Shown here: positions 1-6,775 of the stretch, piece after piece
Numbering within the stretch: the first letter of the stretch is position 1
How the letters are laid out: each line of letters opens with the position of its first letter
Source of the DNA: an uncultured Lachnospiraceae bacterium
GTDB lineage: Bacteria > Bacillota_A > Clostridia > Lachnospirales > Lachnospiraceae
Length of the DNA stretch: 7,723 nucleotides
Direction of reading: 5' to 3'
Assembly: GCA_946621895.1 (NCBI GenBank)
Contig: CAMOOZ010000125.1
Span: forward strand, 1-7,723
Notes under the pieces: generated by a model
Seen by the model: the letters and a program-made list of their open reading frames with translations, nothing else
Database searches by the model: none
Told to the model about the DNA's origin: nothing
Position numbers and translations under genes: made by a program

Positions 1-473
1 AAGGCGGGACGGGTGATCAGCAGCTGATTGTGCTGCTGCTCCTGGCCGGGCACCGCCTGCAGCGGGAAGTCGCCGATATCGCGCTTGGTGCAGTCTGCGG
101 TAAGCCCGGGCTGCACACGGGCGGAAACGGTGGGGCCCAGGTCTCTTCCGATTGCGGTGGCGCCCACCAGCATGATCTCGGGCTTATACTTTAAGATCAC
201 CTCGGACAGCGCATGGGCATAGGGCTCGGTGCGGTAATCCTTCAGCGCGGGATCGTCCACGACGATGACCTTATCCGCGCCGTACTCGGCAAGCTGGTCC
301 GCCAGATCCTTCACGCCGGAGCCGATCAGGACAGCCGTCACCTCCGCGTTCAGCGGGGCAGCCAGATCCTTTGCTTTTCCGATCAGTTCGAAGGAGATGC
401 CGCTCAGAACATTATCCACCTGCTGGGCAAAAACATATACTCCTTTGCACTCTTCAACTTTCAATAAAGACAT
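1..473 (-). CDS. etfA: Electron transfer flavoprotein alpha subunit, N-terminal part (runs off the left edge)
   Basis: The first 157 residues of EtfA are visible; the C-terminal FAD-binding domain lies outside the window. The protein starts MSLLKVEECKGVYVFAQQ. It carries an alpha/beta Etf N-terminal domain with GATAIGRDLGPTVSAR and GLTADCT segments, and ends at the edge with TRPA, the start of the usual TRPAFGGN stretch. The ATG at 473 has an AAGGAG ribosome site a few bases upstream. EtfA pairs with EtfB and, next to bcd, is expected to pass electrons to butyryl-CoA dehydrogenase. In clostridial Bcd-EtfAB complexes NADH oxidation is bifurcated between crotonyl-CoA and ferredoxin. The gap from etfB is 31 bp, so the two are cotranscribed. 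Bifurcation is inferred from the neighbourhood, because the diagnostic flavin-binding residues are not in view. Truncation is due only to the window edge. Confidence 0.93.
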   Translation of the reverse strand, partial: MSLLKVEECKGVYVFAQQVDNVLSGISFELIGKAKDLAAPLNAEVTAVLIGSGVKDLADQLAEYGADKVIVVDDPALKDYRTEPYAHALSEVILKYKPEIMLVGATAIGRDLGPTVSARVQPGLTADCTKRDIGDFPLQAVPGQEQQHNQLLITRPA

Positions 474-504
474 GATTATTCTCCTTATATATTCTAGTCA
501 GCCG

Positions 505-1287
505 TCAGATAACATGCTGCGCCGTCAGCTTCTCCATGATATAGTCCACGGATTCCTTGGGATCCAGCACCTTCTTCTCGCCGGCGCCCTTCTTGACCTT
601 ATCAGAGGCCTTCGCGATCTTCGTAGGAGAGCCTGCAAGTCCGATATTCGCATCATCCAGATCCTTCAGATCATCCCTGCCCCATACGGTCACTTCCTTG
701 TCATAGGCATCGAAGATCCCGCCGGGAGTCATGTATCTGGGCTCGTTCAGCTCCGCCAGCGCGGTGACCAGGCAGGGCATCTTGGCCTTCAGCATATGGT
801 AACGGTCCTCAAACTGACGCTTCACGATGATGGAATCCCCTTCCACCTTCAGCTCCTCAGCATAGGAGATCACCGGCAGCTTTAAGTGCTCGGCGATCTG
901 CGGACCGACCTGCGCGGTATCACCGTCGATGGCCTGACGGCCGGTGATCACCAGATCATAGTCCAGGTTCCTGATCGCAGCGGCGATCGTGGAGGAGGTG
1001 GCCCAGGTGTCCGCGCCGCCCAGTCTCCTGTCGGTCACAAGGATCGCCTTGTCCGCGCCCATGGCCATGGCCTCTCTTAAGACCTCATCCGCCTTGGGCA
1101 GACCCATGGTGAGCACCGTGACCTCTGCGCCGTACTGATCCTTTAAGCGAAGGGCTGCCTCAAGACCCGCCTTGTCGTCCGGGTTCATAATGGCCAGCAT
1201 CGCCGCTCTGTTCAGGGTTCCGTCGGGATTGAAGGAAACGCCGCCCTTGGTGTCCGGAACCTGCTTAATGCAAACAATGATTTTCAT
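505..1287 (-). CDS. etfB: Electron transfer flavoprotein beta subunit
   Basis: EtfB, 260 residues, close to the usual length. It forms the heterodimer with EtfA that feeds electrons to Bcd. Visible landmarks are the start MKIIVCIKQVPDT, an ADTWATS loop at about residues 92-98, GRQAIDGDTAQVGPQ at 116-130 (nucleotide/flavin-binding region of the family), PRYMTPGGI at 183-191 and a SPTKI segment near 220-224. A TTG nine bases upstream would add three residues. The ATG at 1287 is preferred because the GGAG site lies about 10 nt before it but only about 2 nt before the TTG. The gene sits 27 bp downstream of bcd and 31 bp upstream of etfA. Its association with bcd, crt and hbd points to the bifurcating Etf type that uses NADH, rather than an Etf serving respiratory ETF-quinone oxidoreductase; that is inference from context. 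Confidence 0.95.
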   Translation of the reverse strand: MKIIVCIKQVPDTKGGVSFNPDGTLNRAAMLAIMNPDDKAGLEAALRLKDQYGAEVTVLTMGLPKADEVLREAMAMGADKAILVTDRRLGGADTWATSSTIAAAIRNLDYDLVITGRQAIDGDTAQVGPQIAEHLKLPVISYAEELKVEGDSIIVKRQFEDRYHMLKAKMPCLVTALAELNEPRYMTPGGIFDAYDKEVTVWGRDDLKDLDDANIGLAGSPTKIAKASDKVKKGAGEKKVLDPKESVDYIMEKLTAQHVI

Positions 1288-1314
1288 AGTGAACAATCTC
1301 CTTTATTTTACGAA

Positions 1315-2490
1315 TTATTTCAGTAACGCTCCGGAAATGACCATTCTCTGAACCTCAGAGGTTCCTTCATAGATCTCCGTGATCTTGGCATCCCTCATCA
1401 TACGCTCCACCTCGTACTCACGGATGTAGCCGTAGCCGCCGTGAAGCTGAACAGCCTTGGTCGTGACCTCCATGGCCACCTCTGCCGCGAAAAGCTTCGC
1501 CATGGCGGCTTCCACGGAATAGGACACCTTCGCGCCGTCCATGAACTCCTGCTTCTTCATGGCTGCCTTGTAAACAAGGTTCTTCGCCGCCTCGACCTTC
1601 GTGGCCATATCCGCCAGCTGGAACTGGGTGTTCTGCTGCTGCGCGATCGTGCGGCCGAACTGCTTTCTTTCCTTCGTGTATGCGATGGTCTTCTCCAGCG
1701 CGCCCTCAGCGATGCCCAGCGCCTGCGCGGCGATACCGATACGGCCGCCGTCCAGCGTGTGCATGGCGATCGGGAAGCCCTTTCCTCTCTGGCCCAGCAG
1801 ATTGTCCTTCGGGATCCTGCAGTCCTGGAAGATCAGCTCATAGGTGGCGGAGCCGCGGATACCCATCTTCTTTTCCTTCACGCCGAAGGTGAAGCCGGGG
1901 GTGTCCTTCTCCACGATGAAGGCGGAGAATCTCTTCTGCTTGCGGCCCTTCTTGTCCTCTACGATATCGGTATACGCGATCACGATATAGATATCCGCAT
2001 AGAAGCCGTTCGTGATGAAGCACTTGGAGCCGTTCAGGATCCACTCATTCGTGCTCTCATCCAGCTCAGCCTTGGTCTGCACGCCCTGTGCGTCCGTACC
2101 GGCCATGGGCTCGGTCAGAGAGAAGGCGCCCAGCTTCTCTCCCTTTGCCAGGGGAACCAGATATTTCTGCTTCTGCTCCTCGGTGCCGTAGGTCTGGATG
2201 GGGTCAACGCAGAGGGAGGTATGTCCGGAAAGGATAACACCGGTGGTGGCGCAGGCCTTGGAGAGCTCCTCCACACAGTTGATATAGGCGAGGATATCCG
2301 CGCCCTGTCCGCCGTACTCCTTCGGCACCGGAATGCCCATGAAGCCGTTTGCCTGCATCTTCTTCACCGTCTCCTCGGGGAAGTGCTCGGTCTCGTCCGT
2401 CTCGATGGCTAAAGGCGCGACCTCTTTCTCGGCAAACTCCTTGAAGAGGTTCTGTGCCATCGCATGCTTTTTGTCAAAAGTAAAATCCAT
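1315..2490 (-). CDS. bcd: Butyryl-CoA dehydrogenase (short-chain acyl-CoA dehydrogenase)
   Basis: FAD-dependent acyl-CoA dehydrogenase of 391 residues that reduces crotonyl-CoA to butyryl-CoA in the fermentative direction, with EtfAB. The acyl-CoA dehydrogenase signature LTEPMAGTDA is at residues 125-134, KCFITNG at 156-162, the FAD-side GMRGS-like segment GIRGS at 210-214, LHGGYGY at 349-355, and the terminal IYEGTSEVQR. In that last motif E375 matches the catalytic base of the short-chain family. The ATG at 2490 follows a GGAGG site 9 nt upstream. Compared with the usual 380 or so residues there is a lysine/arginine-rich insert near 176-187 (IVEDKKGRKQKR) between two strands of the middle beta domain. 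The gene is 23 bp downstream of hbd. Substrate specificity for C4 is inferred from the operon; sequence alone does not exclude other short acyl-CoAs. Confidence 0.95.
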   Translation of the reverse strand: MDFTFDKKHAMAQNLFKEFAEKEVAPLAIETDETEHFPEETVKKMQANGFMGIPVPKEYGGQGADILAYINCVEELSKACATTGVILSGHTSLCVDPIQTYGTEEQKQKYLVPLAKGEKLGAFSLTEPMAGTDAQGVQTKAELDESTNEWILNGSKCFITNGFYADIYIVIAYTDIVEDKKGRKQKRFSAFIVEKDTPGFTFGVKEKKMGIRGSATYELIFQDCRIPKDNLLGQRGKGFPIAMHTLDGGRIGIAAQALGIAEGALEKTIAYTKERKQFGRTIAQQQNTQFQLADMATKVEAAKNLVYKAAMKKQEFMDGAKVSYSVEAAMAKLFAAEVAMEVTTKAVQLHGGYGYIREYEVERMMRDAKITEIYEGTSEVQRMVISGALLK

Positions 2491-2513
2491 GATGTCTTTC
2501 CTCCAAACTCACT

Positions 2514-3353
2514 TTATTTGCTGTAGTCGTAGAAACCAATACCGGTCTTGCGGCCGAGCTTGCCTGCCCTGACCATCTTTCTCAGCAGCGGATGAGGACG
2601 ATACTTGGGATCGCCGAACTCGCTGTAAAGCACCTCCATAACGGCCAGCACGATATCCAGACCGATCAGATCGCCAAGCTCCAGCGGCCCCATCGGGTGG
2701 TTCGCGCCAAGCTTCATTGCGGTGTCGATGCCTTCCACGCTTGCCAGGCCGTCCGCATAAATGCCGATGCCTTCGTTGATCGTCGGGATCAGGACGCGGT
2801 TCACGACAAAGCCCGCGCCTTCCTTCACTTCCACGGGAGTCTTGCCGATCTCCTTCGCGATGGCCACGATCTTATCGTTTACATCATCGGGAGTATTCTC
2901 GCCCTTGATCACCTCCACCAGCTTCATGACAGCGGCGGGATTGAAAAAGTGCATGCCGATCACGGGATGCTCCAGGCCCGCGCCGATCGCGGTGATGGAA
3001 AGAGAGGAGGTGTTCGTGGCGAAGATGCAGTCCTTCGGCACGATATCCTGCAGCTCCTTGAAGGTCTGCTTCTTAATGTCCAGAACCTCGAGGGCAGCTT
3101 CCACGATCAGGTCCACATCCTTGCAGATGTCCTTTGTGCCGGTGGTGATCTTGGCTAAGATCTTATCGGCATCCGCCTGCTCCATCTTGCCCTTTTCCAC
3201 TCTCTTCGCGAAGCCCTTCTCGATCTTCTTTTTGCCGTTTGCGGCAAACTCGTCATTGATATCGCAAAGATAAACCTCATACCCCTCGGTCTGGGCAAAG
3301 GCCTGTGCGATACCGGAACCCATGGTGCCGGCGCCGATGACTCCAACTTTCAT
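2514..3353 (-). CDS. hbd: 3-hydroxybutyryl-CoA dehydrogenase
   Basis: A 279-residue, single-function 3-hydroxyacyl-CoA dehydrogenase that reduces acetoacetyl-CoA to 3-hydroxybutyryl-CoA with NAD(P)H. The N-terminal Rossmann motif GAGTMG is at residues 7-12, preceded by the usual KVGVI strand, with an acidic residue (D31) after the second strand that would favour NADH. The active site is well preserved: NTSS at 114-117, H135 in GMHFFNPA, E147 in LVEVIKG, and N185 in GFVVNR. The C-terminal dimerisation domain ends [11 protein letters not shown]. The ATG at 3353 has a strong AAAGGAGG site 8 nt upstream. It precedes bcd by 23 bp but is separated from crt by 280 bp carrying a palindrome-rich element, so its expression could differ from that of crt. 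Nothing suggests fusion or damage. Confidence 0.96.
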   Translation of the reverse strand: MKVGVIGAGTMGSGIAQAFAQTEGYEVYLCDINDEFAANGKKKIEKGFAKRVEKGKMEQADADKILAKITTGTKDICKDVDLIVEAALEVLDIKKQTFKELQDIVPKDCIFATNTSSLSITAIGAGLEHPVIGMHFFNPAAVMKLVEVIKGENTPDDVNDKIVAIAKEIGKTPVEVKEGAGFVVNRVLIPTINEGIGIYADGLASVEGIDTAMKLGANHPMGPLELGDLIGLDIVLAVMEVLYSEFGDPKYRPHPLLRKMVRAGKLGRKTGIGFYDYSK

Positions 3354-3392
3354 GCTTAAATCCTCCTTTATCGTAGTATGTTATTGTGATAC

Positions 3393-3421
3393 CGTATATC
3401 TGTTCAGTACCCCATTCACAA
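3393..3421 (-). promoter_or_regulatory. Weak possible internal promoter upstream of hbd
   Basis: On the minus strand TTGTGA (3416-3421) and TATACG (3393-3398) are 17 bp apart; each matches consensus at 4/6. It overlaps the hbd-proximal inverted repeat of the intergenic element. It could let hbd-bcd-etfBA be transcribed without crt, but a match this weak often occurs by chance. Confidence 0.25.
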
Positions 3422-3587
3422 AGACATGAAATGTCTTTACGCTGATGCGTTTTGCACCGCGGCACTGACGCACTGCCGCGCGCCAAAGCGTGCCTGTTCG
3501 GTGTCCCCCGGACACCTCACCATGTGGCGGCCACAGGCCATTTTTCCCGCTAAAGCGAGAAAATTTCGTGCCTTGTCTGAACAGATA
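3397..3587. repeat. Palindrome-rich element with 11-bp terminal inverted repeats between crt and hbd
   Basis: The 280-bp gap between crt and hbd holds a 191-bp unit bounded by a perfect 11-bp inverted repeat (TATCTGTTCAG at 3397-3407, its complement at 3577-3587). Inside, in order, are four perfect or near-perfect hairpins and one shorter one: 3420-3438 (8-bp stem, 3-nt loop), 3458-3480 (7-bp CGCGGCA stem, 9-nt loop, extendable past a 3x3 internal loop), 3500-3516 (7-bp GGTGTCC stem, 3-nt loop), 3523-3535 (5-bp TGTGG stem) and 3542-3563 (9-bp stem with one G-U, TAAA loop). None is followed by a U-run on the transcribed strand, so they do not look like intrinsic terminators. The design fits a miniature inverted-repeat element or a multi-branched structured RNA. 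I do not recognise the family. The terminal repeats begin with TA, as would suit a TA-targeting element, but TA is self-complementary, so this is weak. Confidence 0.6.
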
Positions 3588-3633
3588 CAAATCAGCGGCC
3601 GTGTTATGTAAACCACTGCCGCCGATAAAAGCC

Positions 3634-4428
3634 TTACTTATTCTGGAAATCCACTACCTTGACCTTCTTCGGGTCGTCCTTCTTTCTGAGGAAGTTGGCC
3701 ATGCCTTCCCGCTGATCATAGGTCTCGAAGCAGGTGCCGAAGATCTTCTCCTCCACTACGATGGCCTGGTCCATATCCACCTGAAGTCCTTCGTTGATCG
3801 CCTTCTTGCAGGCGCGCACTGCGATGGGAGCCTGCTTTGCGATCTGGCCCGCAAGCTTCTCCGCCTCAGCCATCAGGTCTGCCGCAGGATAAACCGCGTT
3901 CACCAGACCGATCCTGTATGCCTCGTCCGCCTTGATGTTCCTTGCGGAATAGATCAGCTGCTTTGCCATGCCGGGGCTGACCAGTCTTGCCAGCCGCTGG
4001 GTGCCGCCGAAACCGGGGGTGATCCCAAGCCCTACCTCGGGCTGTCCGAACATTGCCGTGTCCGCGCAGATCCGGATGTCGCAGCTCATGGAGATCTCGC
4101 AGCCGCCGCCCAGCGCGAAGCCGTTCACCGCCGCGATCACGGGGATCGGGAAGGTCTCGATCTTCCTGAACAGGTCATTGCCCTTCTTCGAGAAGGCCTC
4201 CCCCTCCGCCTGGCTCATCTCGCTCATCGCGCCGATATCCGCTCCGGCCACAAAGCTCTTCTCCCCGGCGCCGGTAAGGATCAGGCAGCGGATCACATTC
4301 TGATCCACACCGTCAAAGACCGCCTCCAGATCATCCAGCACCTGGGCATTCAGCGCATTGAGTGCCTCAGGGCGGTTGATCGTGATGATCCCCACAGCGC
4401 CCTTCGCTTCATAATCAACAAACCCCAT
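3634..4428 (-). CDS. crt: 3-hydroxybutyryl-CoA dehydratase (crotonase)
   Basis: Enoyl-CoA hydratase/isomerase family protein of 264 residues, catalysing the reversible dehydration of 3-hydroxybutyryl-CoA to crotonyl-CoA. Both catalytic glutamates are in place: E111 in ALGGGCEISMSCD and E131 in GQPEVGLGITPGFGGTQRL. The oxyanion-hole segments SFVAGADI (58-65) and GFALGGG (103-109) are also present. The C-terminal helix with the KK/FLRKKDDP region is complete and the length is typical. The ATG at 4428 has AGGAGG 9 nt upstream. It is the first gene of the operon, with its own sigma-A type promoter at 4481-4509. No thiolase gene precedes it; the gene upstream is hpf. The downstream gap to hbd is unusually long for this operon. 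The crotonase assignment over other hydratases rests on the operon. Confidence 0.95.
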   Translation of the reverse strand: MGFVDYEAKGAVGIITINRPEALNALNAQVLDDLEAVFDGVDQNVIRCLILTGAGEKSFVAGADIGAMSEMSQAEGEAFSKKGNDLFRKIETFPIPVIAAVNGFALGGGCEISMSCDIRICADTAMFGQPEVGLGITPGFGGTQRLARLVSPGMAKQLIYSARNIKADEAYRIGLVNAVYPAADLMAEAEKLAGQIAKQAPIAVRACKKAINEGLQVDMDQAIVVEEKIFGTCFETYDQREGMANFLRKKDDPKKVKVVDFQNK

Positions 4429-4480
4429 CGCAAATGTCCTCCTTTAATCTCTTAAACGAAAGTGAAAAATCAGTCATAAT

Positions 4481-4509
4481 ATTGTAACATATCCCCCGGC
4501 TTTCCTCAA
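4481..4509 (-). promoter_or_regulatory. Sigma-A type promoter for crt and the butyryl-CoA operon
   Basis: On the minus strand a TTGAGG -35 box (4504-4509) and a TACAAT -10 box (4481-4486) are separated by exactly 17 bp. The expected start is near 4474, giving a leader of about 45 nt before the crt ATG at 4428, with the AGGAGG ribosome site inside it. The boxes match consensus at 4/6 and 5/6. This is a sequence match only. Confidence 0.65.
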
Positions 4510-4546
4510 CCGGATAAAAACCGGGAATTGTACGGCATCCTTACCT

Positions 4547-5077
4547 TCAAATCTCGGGCTCGATCATGCCGTAATTGCCGCCCTTCCGCTTATAGACCAC
4601 GGCCATCTGATCCGTTTCCGCATTGACGAACACATAGAAGTTATGGCCGAGCAGCTCCATCTGCACGCAGGCATCCTCGGGATACATGGGCTTCACATCG
4701 AACTTCTTGGTCTTCAGGATCTTGATCTCCTCCTCCGCCTCGGGCTCCTGCTCGATATAATCCTGCGTGAAGGAACCTGCCGCCTGCTTCTTGTCGATCA
4801 GCTTGCTCTTGTATTTCTTTAACTGGCGCTCGATAACCTCCTCCACCAGGTCAATGGAAACATACATATCAGTGGAAACCTGCTCGGAGCGGATGATCCC
4901 ACCCTTGACCGGGATCGTGACCTCGATCTTCTGCCTCTCCTTTTCCACGCTTAAGGTCACATGAACCTGGGTGTCTGCGGAGAAAAACCGGGAAAGCTTC
5001 CCCAGCTTGTCCTCGATCGTCTCCTTCAGATTATCCGTGACATTAAAGCCGTTTCTTCCCACAATGATAAATTTCAT
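4547..5077 (-). CDS. hpf: Ribosome hibernation promoting factor, long form
   Basis: A long HPF/RaiA-type protein of 176 residues that binds the ribosome and, through its C-terminal domain, pairs ribosomes into inactive 100S dimers in stationary phase or stress. The N-terminal S30AE domain (about 1-98) shows beta-alpha-beta-beta-beta-alpha order with basic residues in the last helix (ERQLKKYKSKLIDKK). An acidic linker (about 105-118, EQEPEAEEE) follows, then the short dimerisation domain (about 121-176, KPMYPEDACVQMELLGHNFYVFVNAETDQMAVVYKRKGGNYG). Two in-frame ATGs lie six bases apart. The second, at 5077, is preferred because GAGG sits 8 nt upstream of it but only 2 nt from the ATG at 5083, and it gives the usual MKFIIVGRN-like start. 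The gene has its own promoter and a GC-rich leader, and no convincing terminator before crt. Confidence 0.95.
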   Translation of the reverse strand: MKFIIVGRNGFNVTDNLKETIEDKLGKLSRFFSADTQVHVTLSVEKERQKIEVTIPVKGGIIRSEQVSTDMYVSIDLVEEVIERQLKKYKSKLIDKKQAAGSFTQDYIEQEPEAEEEIKILKTKKFDVKPMYPEDACVQMELLGHNFYVFVNAETDQMAVVYKRKGGNYGMIEPEI

Positions 5078-5226
5078 CTCCATACCCTCGCTTTCTTCTT
5101 GAAATCCGTCCGTCGGGCACCCGCCGCGATGCCGCAGAAGCCATGCTGCAAACGGGACATTCGCCGTGTGAGCGCCGAACGATCCACGCCGGAGGCGTTA
5201 TAGGAAACACATTAAGTCATGCGCTT
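5078..5226 (-). promoter_or_regulatory. Structured 5' leader of hpf
   Basis: The predicted hpf leader can fold into a row of hairpins: 5186-5198 (5-bp ACGCC/GGCGT stem); directly next to it 5155-5185 (a longer interrupted stem, ending in a TTCG-G-CG / CG-G-CGAA arm with a CTCACA loop); a weak 4-bp GCAG/CTGC stem at 5134-5149; and 5116-5133 (6-bp GGCATC/GGTGCC stem with one G-U). CCGT and ACGG at the outer ends could close the last two into a junction. The raiA motif RNA is known to occur upstream of raiA/hpf genes in Bacillota, so this leader is a candidate. I cannot match it to that consensus by eye, and it is shorter than the roughly 200 nt I remember for the motif. Confidence 0.4.
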
Positions 5227-5232
5227 TCTGAC

Positions 5233-5260
5233 ATTATAGCAAAAAAACAGGCATGGTAAA
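5233..5260 (-). promoter_or_regulatory. Sigma-A type promoter for hpf
   Basis: On the minus strand a perfect TATAAT -10 box (5233-5238) lies 16 bp downstream of a TTTACC -35 box (5255-5260, 4/6). It sits just after the hydrolase terminator. The predicted start near 5226 gives a leader of about 150 nt before the hpf ATG at 5077. Confidence 0.65.
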
Positions 5261-5275
5261 AGAGCATAAAGGCGT

Positions 5276-5309
5276 ACAAAAACAGCCGCCGGGCATTTGC
5301 CCGACGGCT
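5276..5309 (-). terminator. Rho-independent terminator of the NlpC/P60 gene
   Basis: On the minus strand an 11-bp stem (arms 5299-5309 and 5284-5294, one G-U pair) with a 4-nt AAAT loop is followed at once by GTTTTTGT (5276-5283). It lies about 47 bp after the hydrolase stop codon. It should separate hydrolase transcription from hpf, whose promoter lies just beyond. Confidence 0.88.
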
Positions 5310-5332
5310 TACAGTGAAGTGGTTTAAGTAAG

Positions 5333-5351
5333 ACGCCGGCTAAGCCGGCAT
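5333..5351 (-). other. Second hairpin just after the NlpC/P60 stop codon
   Basis: An 8-bp inverted repeat (arms 5344-5351 and 5333-5340, ATGCCGGC/GCCGGCGT with one G-U) with a 3-nt loop sits 4 bp past the stop codon at 5356-5358. It is followed by CTTACTT, not a clean U-run, so it is a weak terminator by itself. It may protect the 3' end or assist the main terminator about 25 bp downstream. Confidence 0.55.
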
Positions 5352-5355
5352 CTCC

Positions 5356-6738
5356 TTAGAATATCCTTCTGATGCTCAGGATCTTGCGGTAATCCGCTCT
5401 GGACACCTTGATCCCCGAGGAGGGGGTGGAGGCGTGGACGATCTGCCCGCCGCCGATATAGATCCCCACATGGCCGGAGTAGCAGAGGATGTCTCCGGGC
5501 TGTGCTTCAGCAAGACTGCCCACGCCGGAGCCCTGGCTCCTGTCCGCGGAGGAGGAGTGGGGCAGGTTCACGCCGAAGTTCTTGTAAACGCTCATGACAA
5601 AGCCGGAGCAGTCTGTCCCGTTGGTCAGGCTGGAACCGCCGTACACATACGGATTGCCGACGAACTGGAGGGCGTACTGAGCCACTGCCTTTCCGTTTGC
5701 GGATCCGGCCGAGGAGGAAACCACCTGGGCTCCCGCCTGCGCCTGAGCCACAGAGGCATTCGGCTTGGCATTGTTCACGCTGGATTCCCGTCTGCGCTGG
5801 GACTGGGCAGCCGCCGCAGCCTTTCTGGCAGCCTCCCTCTCCGCGGCCTCCTTGGCCAGACGGGCCTCCTCTTCCTTTTTGGACTCTGCCTTGACAAACT
5901 CCGTGGTCAGCGACACATAGGATCTGGACACATATCCGTCGCCTTCCTCGATGTTTACCTTGACCCAGCCCTCCAGCTCCTCAACAACGATCAGTTCATC
6001 CCCGATCGGCACCATCCCGATAACAGAAGAATCCGTGGTGGGCTGCTCCCTGACAAACAGCGTGGTCGTGTTGACCTTTGCGATCCTGGTCCCCACCTCT
6101 CTGGCAAGCTCCACGGCCGCCTCGCCCGTGACGCAGAACTCACCCTTGACATAACCCACGCAGTTGCCGGACTTGATCTGATACCAGCCGTCCTTTTCAT
6201 AGATCAGCTCGCCAACGGAATTATTGTAAAGCTTACCGACGATCTCATAATCCTCACCGGCGTCGGCACGCACATTCACATAGTTATTCACCTGCGCGAT
6301 GACCAGGTTCTTAAAATATTCCTCTTCCTCGGCTGCCTGCTCCGCCGCCTGCTCCTCGGCCGCCTCAGCCGCCAGCTGCTCCTCGTCCTTCTCGGTCCTG
6401 GGGAAGGTGAGCGTCTCCACGATCTCCTCGGGATCCAGGCCCGCCTCATTGCCGGAGGTGGTCCCGGCGGAGCTTCCCTTCACGGAAGCCTTGATATTCA
6501 TGGAGATGCTGCTGCCTGCATTATCTCCGGAAACCGTCTCTCTGTTCTTTTTCTCCTCCTTCTGCGCTGCCGACTCGGTCACATCTCTCAGGGAGCTGCC
6601 TTCATTCAGCGCCAGCGTGACGCCGGCCTGAGGAAGGATGTCCCCCAGCTTCCCTGCGGAAGCCGGAAGGGACACACTGCCGAAGGTCATGGAAAAGAGA
6701 AGGGAAAATATGGTAAACTGTTTAAAGAATTTTTTCAT
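5356..6738 (-). CDS. Secreted SH3b-SH3b-NlpC/P60 peptidoglycan hydrolase
   Basis: A 460-residue exported cell-wall hydrolase. Residues 1-28 form a Sec signal peptide: MKKFFKQ, a hydrophobic core, and ASA just before a probable cut after A28. An unstructured Ser/Glu-rich stretch and an Ala/Glu-rich helical segment (about 117-140) follow. Next come two bacterial SH3 domains (about 146-202 and 218-276; VNVRADAG and LFVREQPTTDSSVIG starts, each ending in GYV) that probably bind the wall. A charged Ala/Lys/Glu linker (about 283-317) with coiled-coil character leads to a C-terminal NlpC/P60 domain (about 347-460). The C40 triad is intact: C377 in TDCSGF, H423 in SGHVGIYIGGG and H435 in IVHAST. Such enzymes cut stem peptides, usually between D-Glu and the diamino acid; that bond is inferred from the family. 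The ribosome site is weak, but the signal peptide fixes the start. The gene is flanked by its own promoter and terminator. Confidence 0.92.
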   Translation of the reverse strand: MKKFFKQFTIFSLLFSMTFGSVSLPASAGKLGDILPQAGVTLALNEGSSLRDVTESAAQKEEKKNRETVSGDNAGSSISMNIKASVKGSSAGTTSGNEAGLDPEEIVETLTFPRTEKDEEQLAAEAAEEQAAEQAAEEEEYFKNLVIAQVNNYVNVRADAGEDYEIVGKLYNNSVGELIYEKDGWYQIKSGNCVGYVKGEFCVTGEAAVELAREVGTRIAKVNTTTLFVREQPTTDSSVIGMVPIGDELIVVEELEGWVKVNIEEGDGYVSRSYVSLTTEFVKAESKKEEEARLAKEAAEREAARKAAAAAQSQRRRESSVNNAKPNASVAQAQAGAQVVSSSAGSANGKAVAQYALQFVGNPYVYGGSSLTNGTDCSGFVMSVYKNFGVNLPHSSSADRSQGSGVGSLAEAQPGDILCYSGHVGIYIGGGQIVHASTPSSGIKVSRADYRKILSIRRIF

Positions 6739-6775
6739 CGATACTTAACAAAGCTCCAAATTATGTCAAATGTTT

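Noticed and set aside
3381..3590. A 69-codon minus-strand frame (TTG start, MYLFRQ...) spanning the intergenic element
   Set aside because: It has no ribosome site, uses a TTG start inside the terminal repeat, and its extent simply follows the palindromic unit. It is noted only because relatives may carry it as a hypothetical protein.
3490..4455. A 321-codon plus-strand frame opposite crt, and a similar one at 1441-2412 opposite bcd
   Set aside because: Both mirror well-conserved genes, lack ribosome sites and give low-complexity Leu/Arg/His-rich translations.
4497..4534. CCGG pairings after hpf, considered as its terminator
   Set aside because: Stems are only 4-5 bp with long or ambiguous loops and no U-tract follows; the region overlaps the crt promoter.
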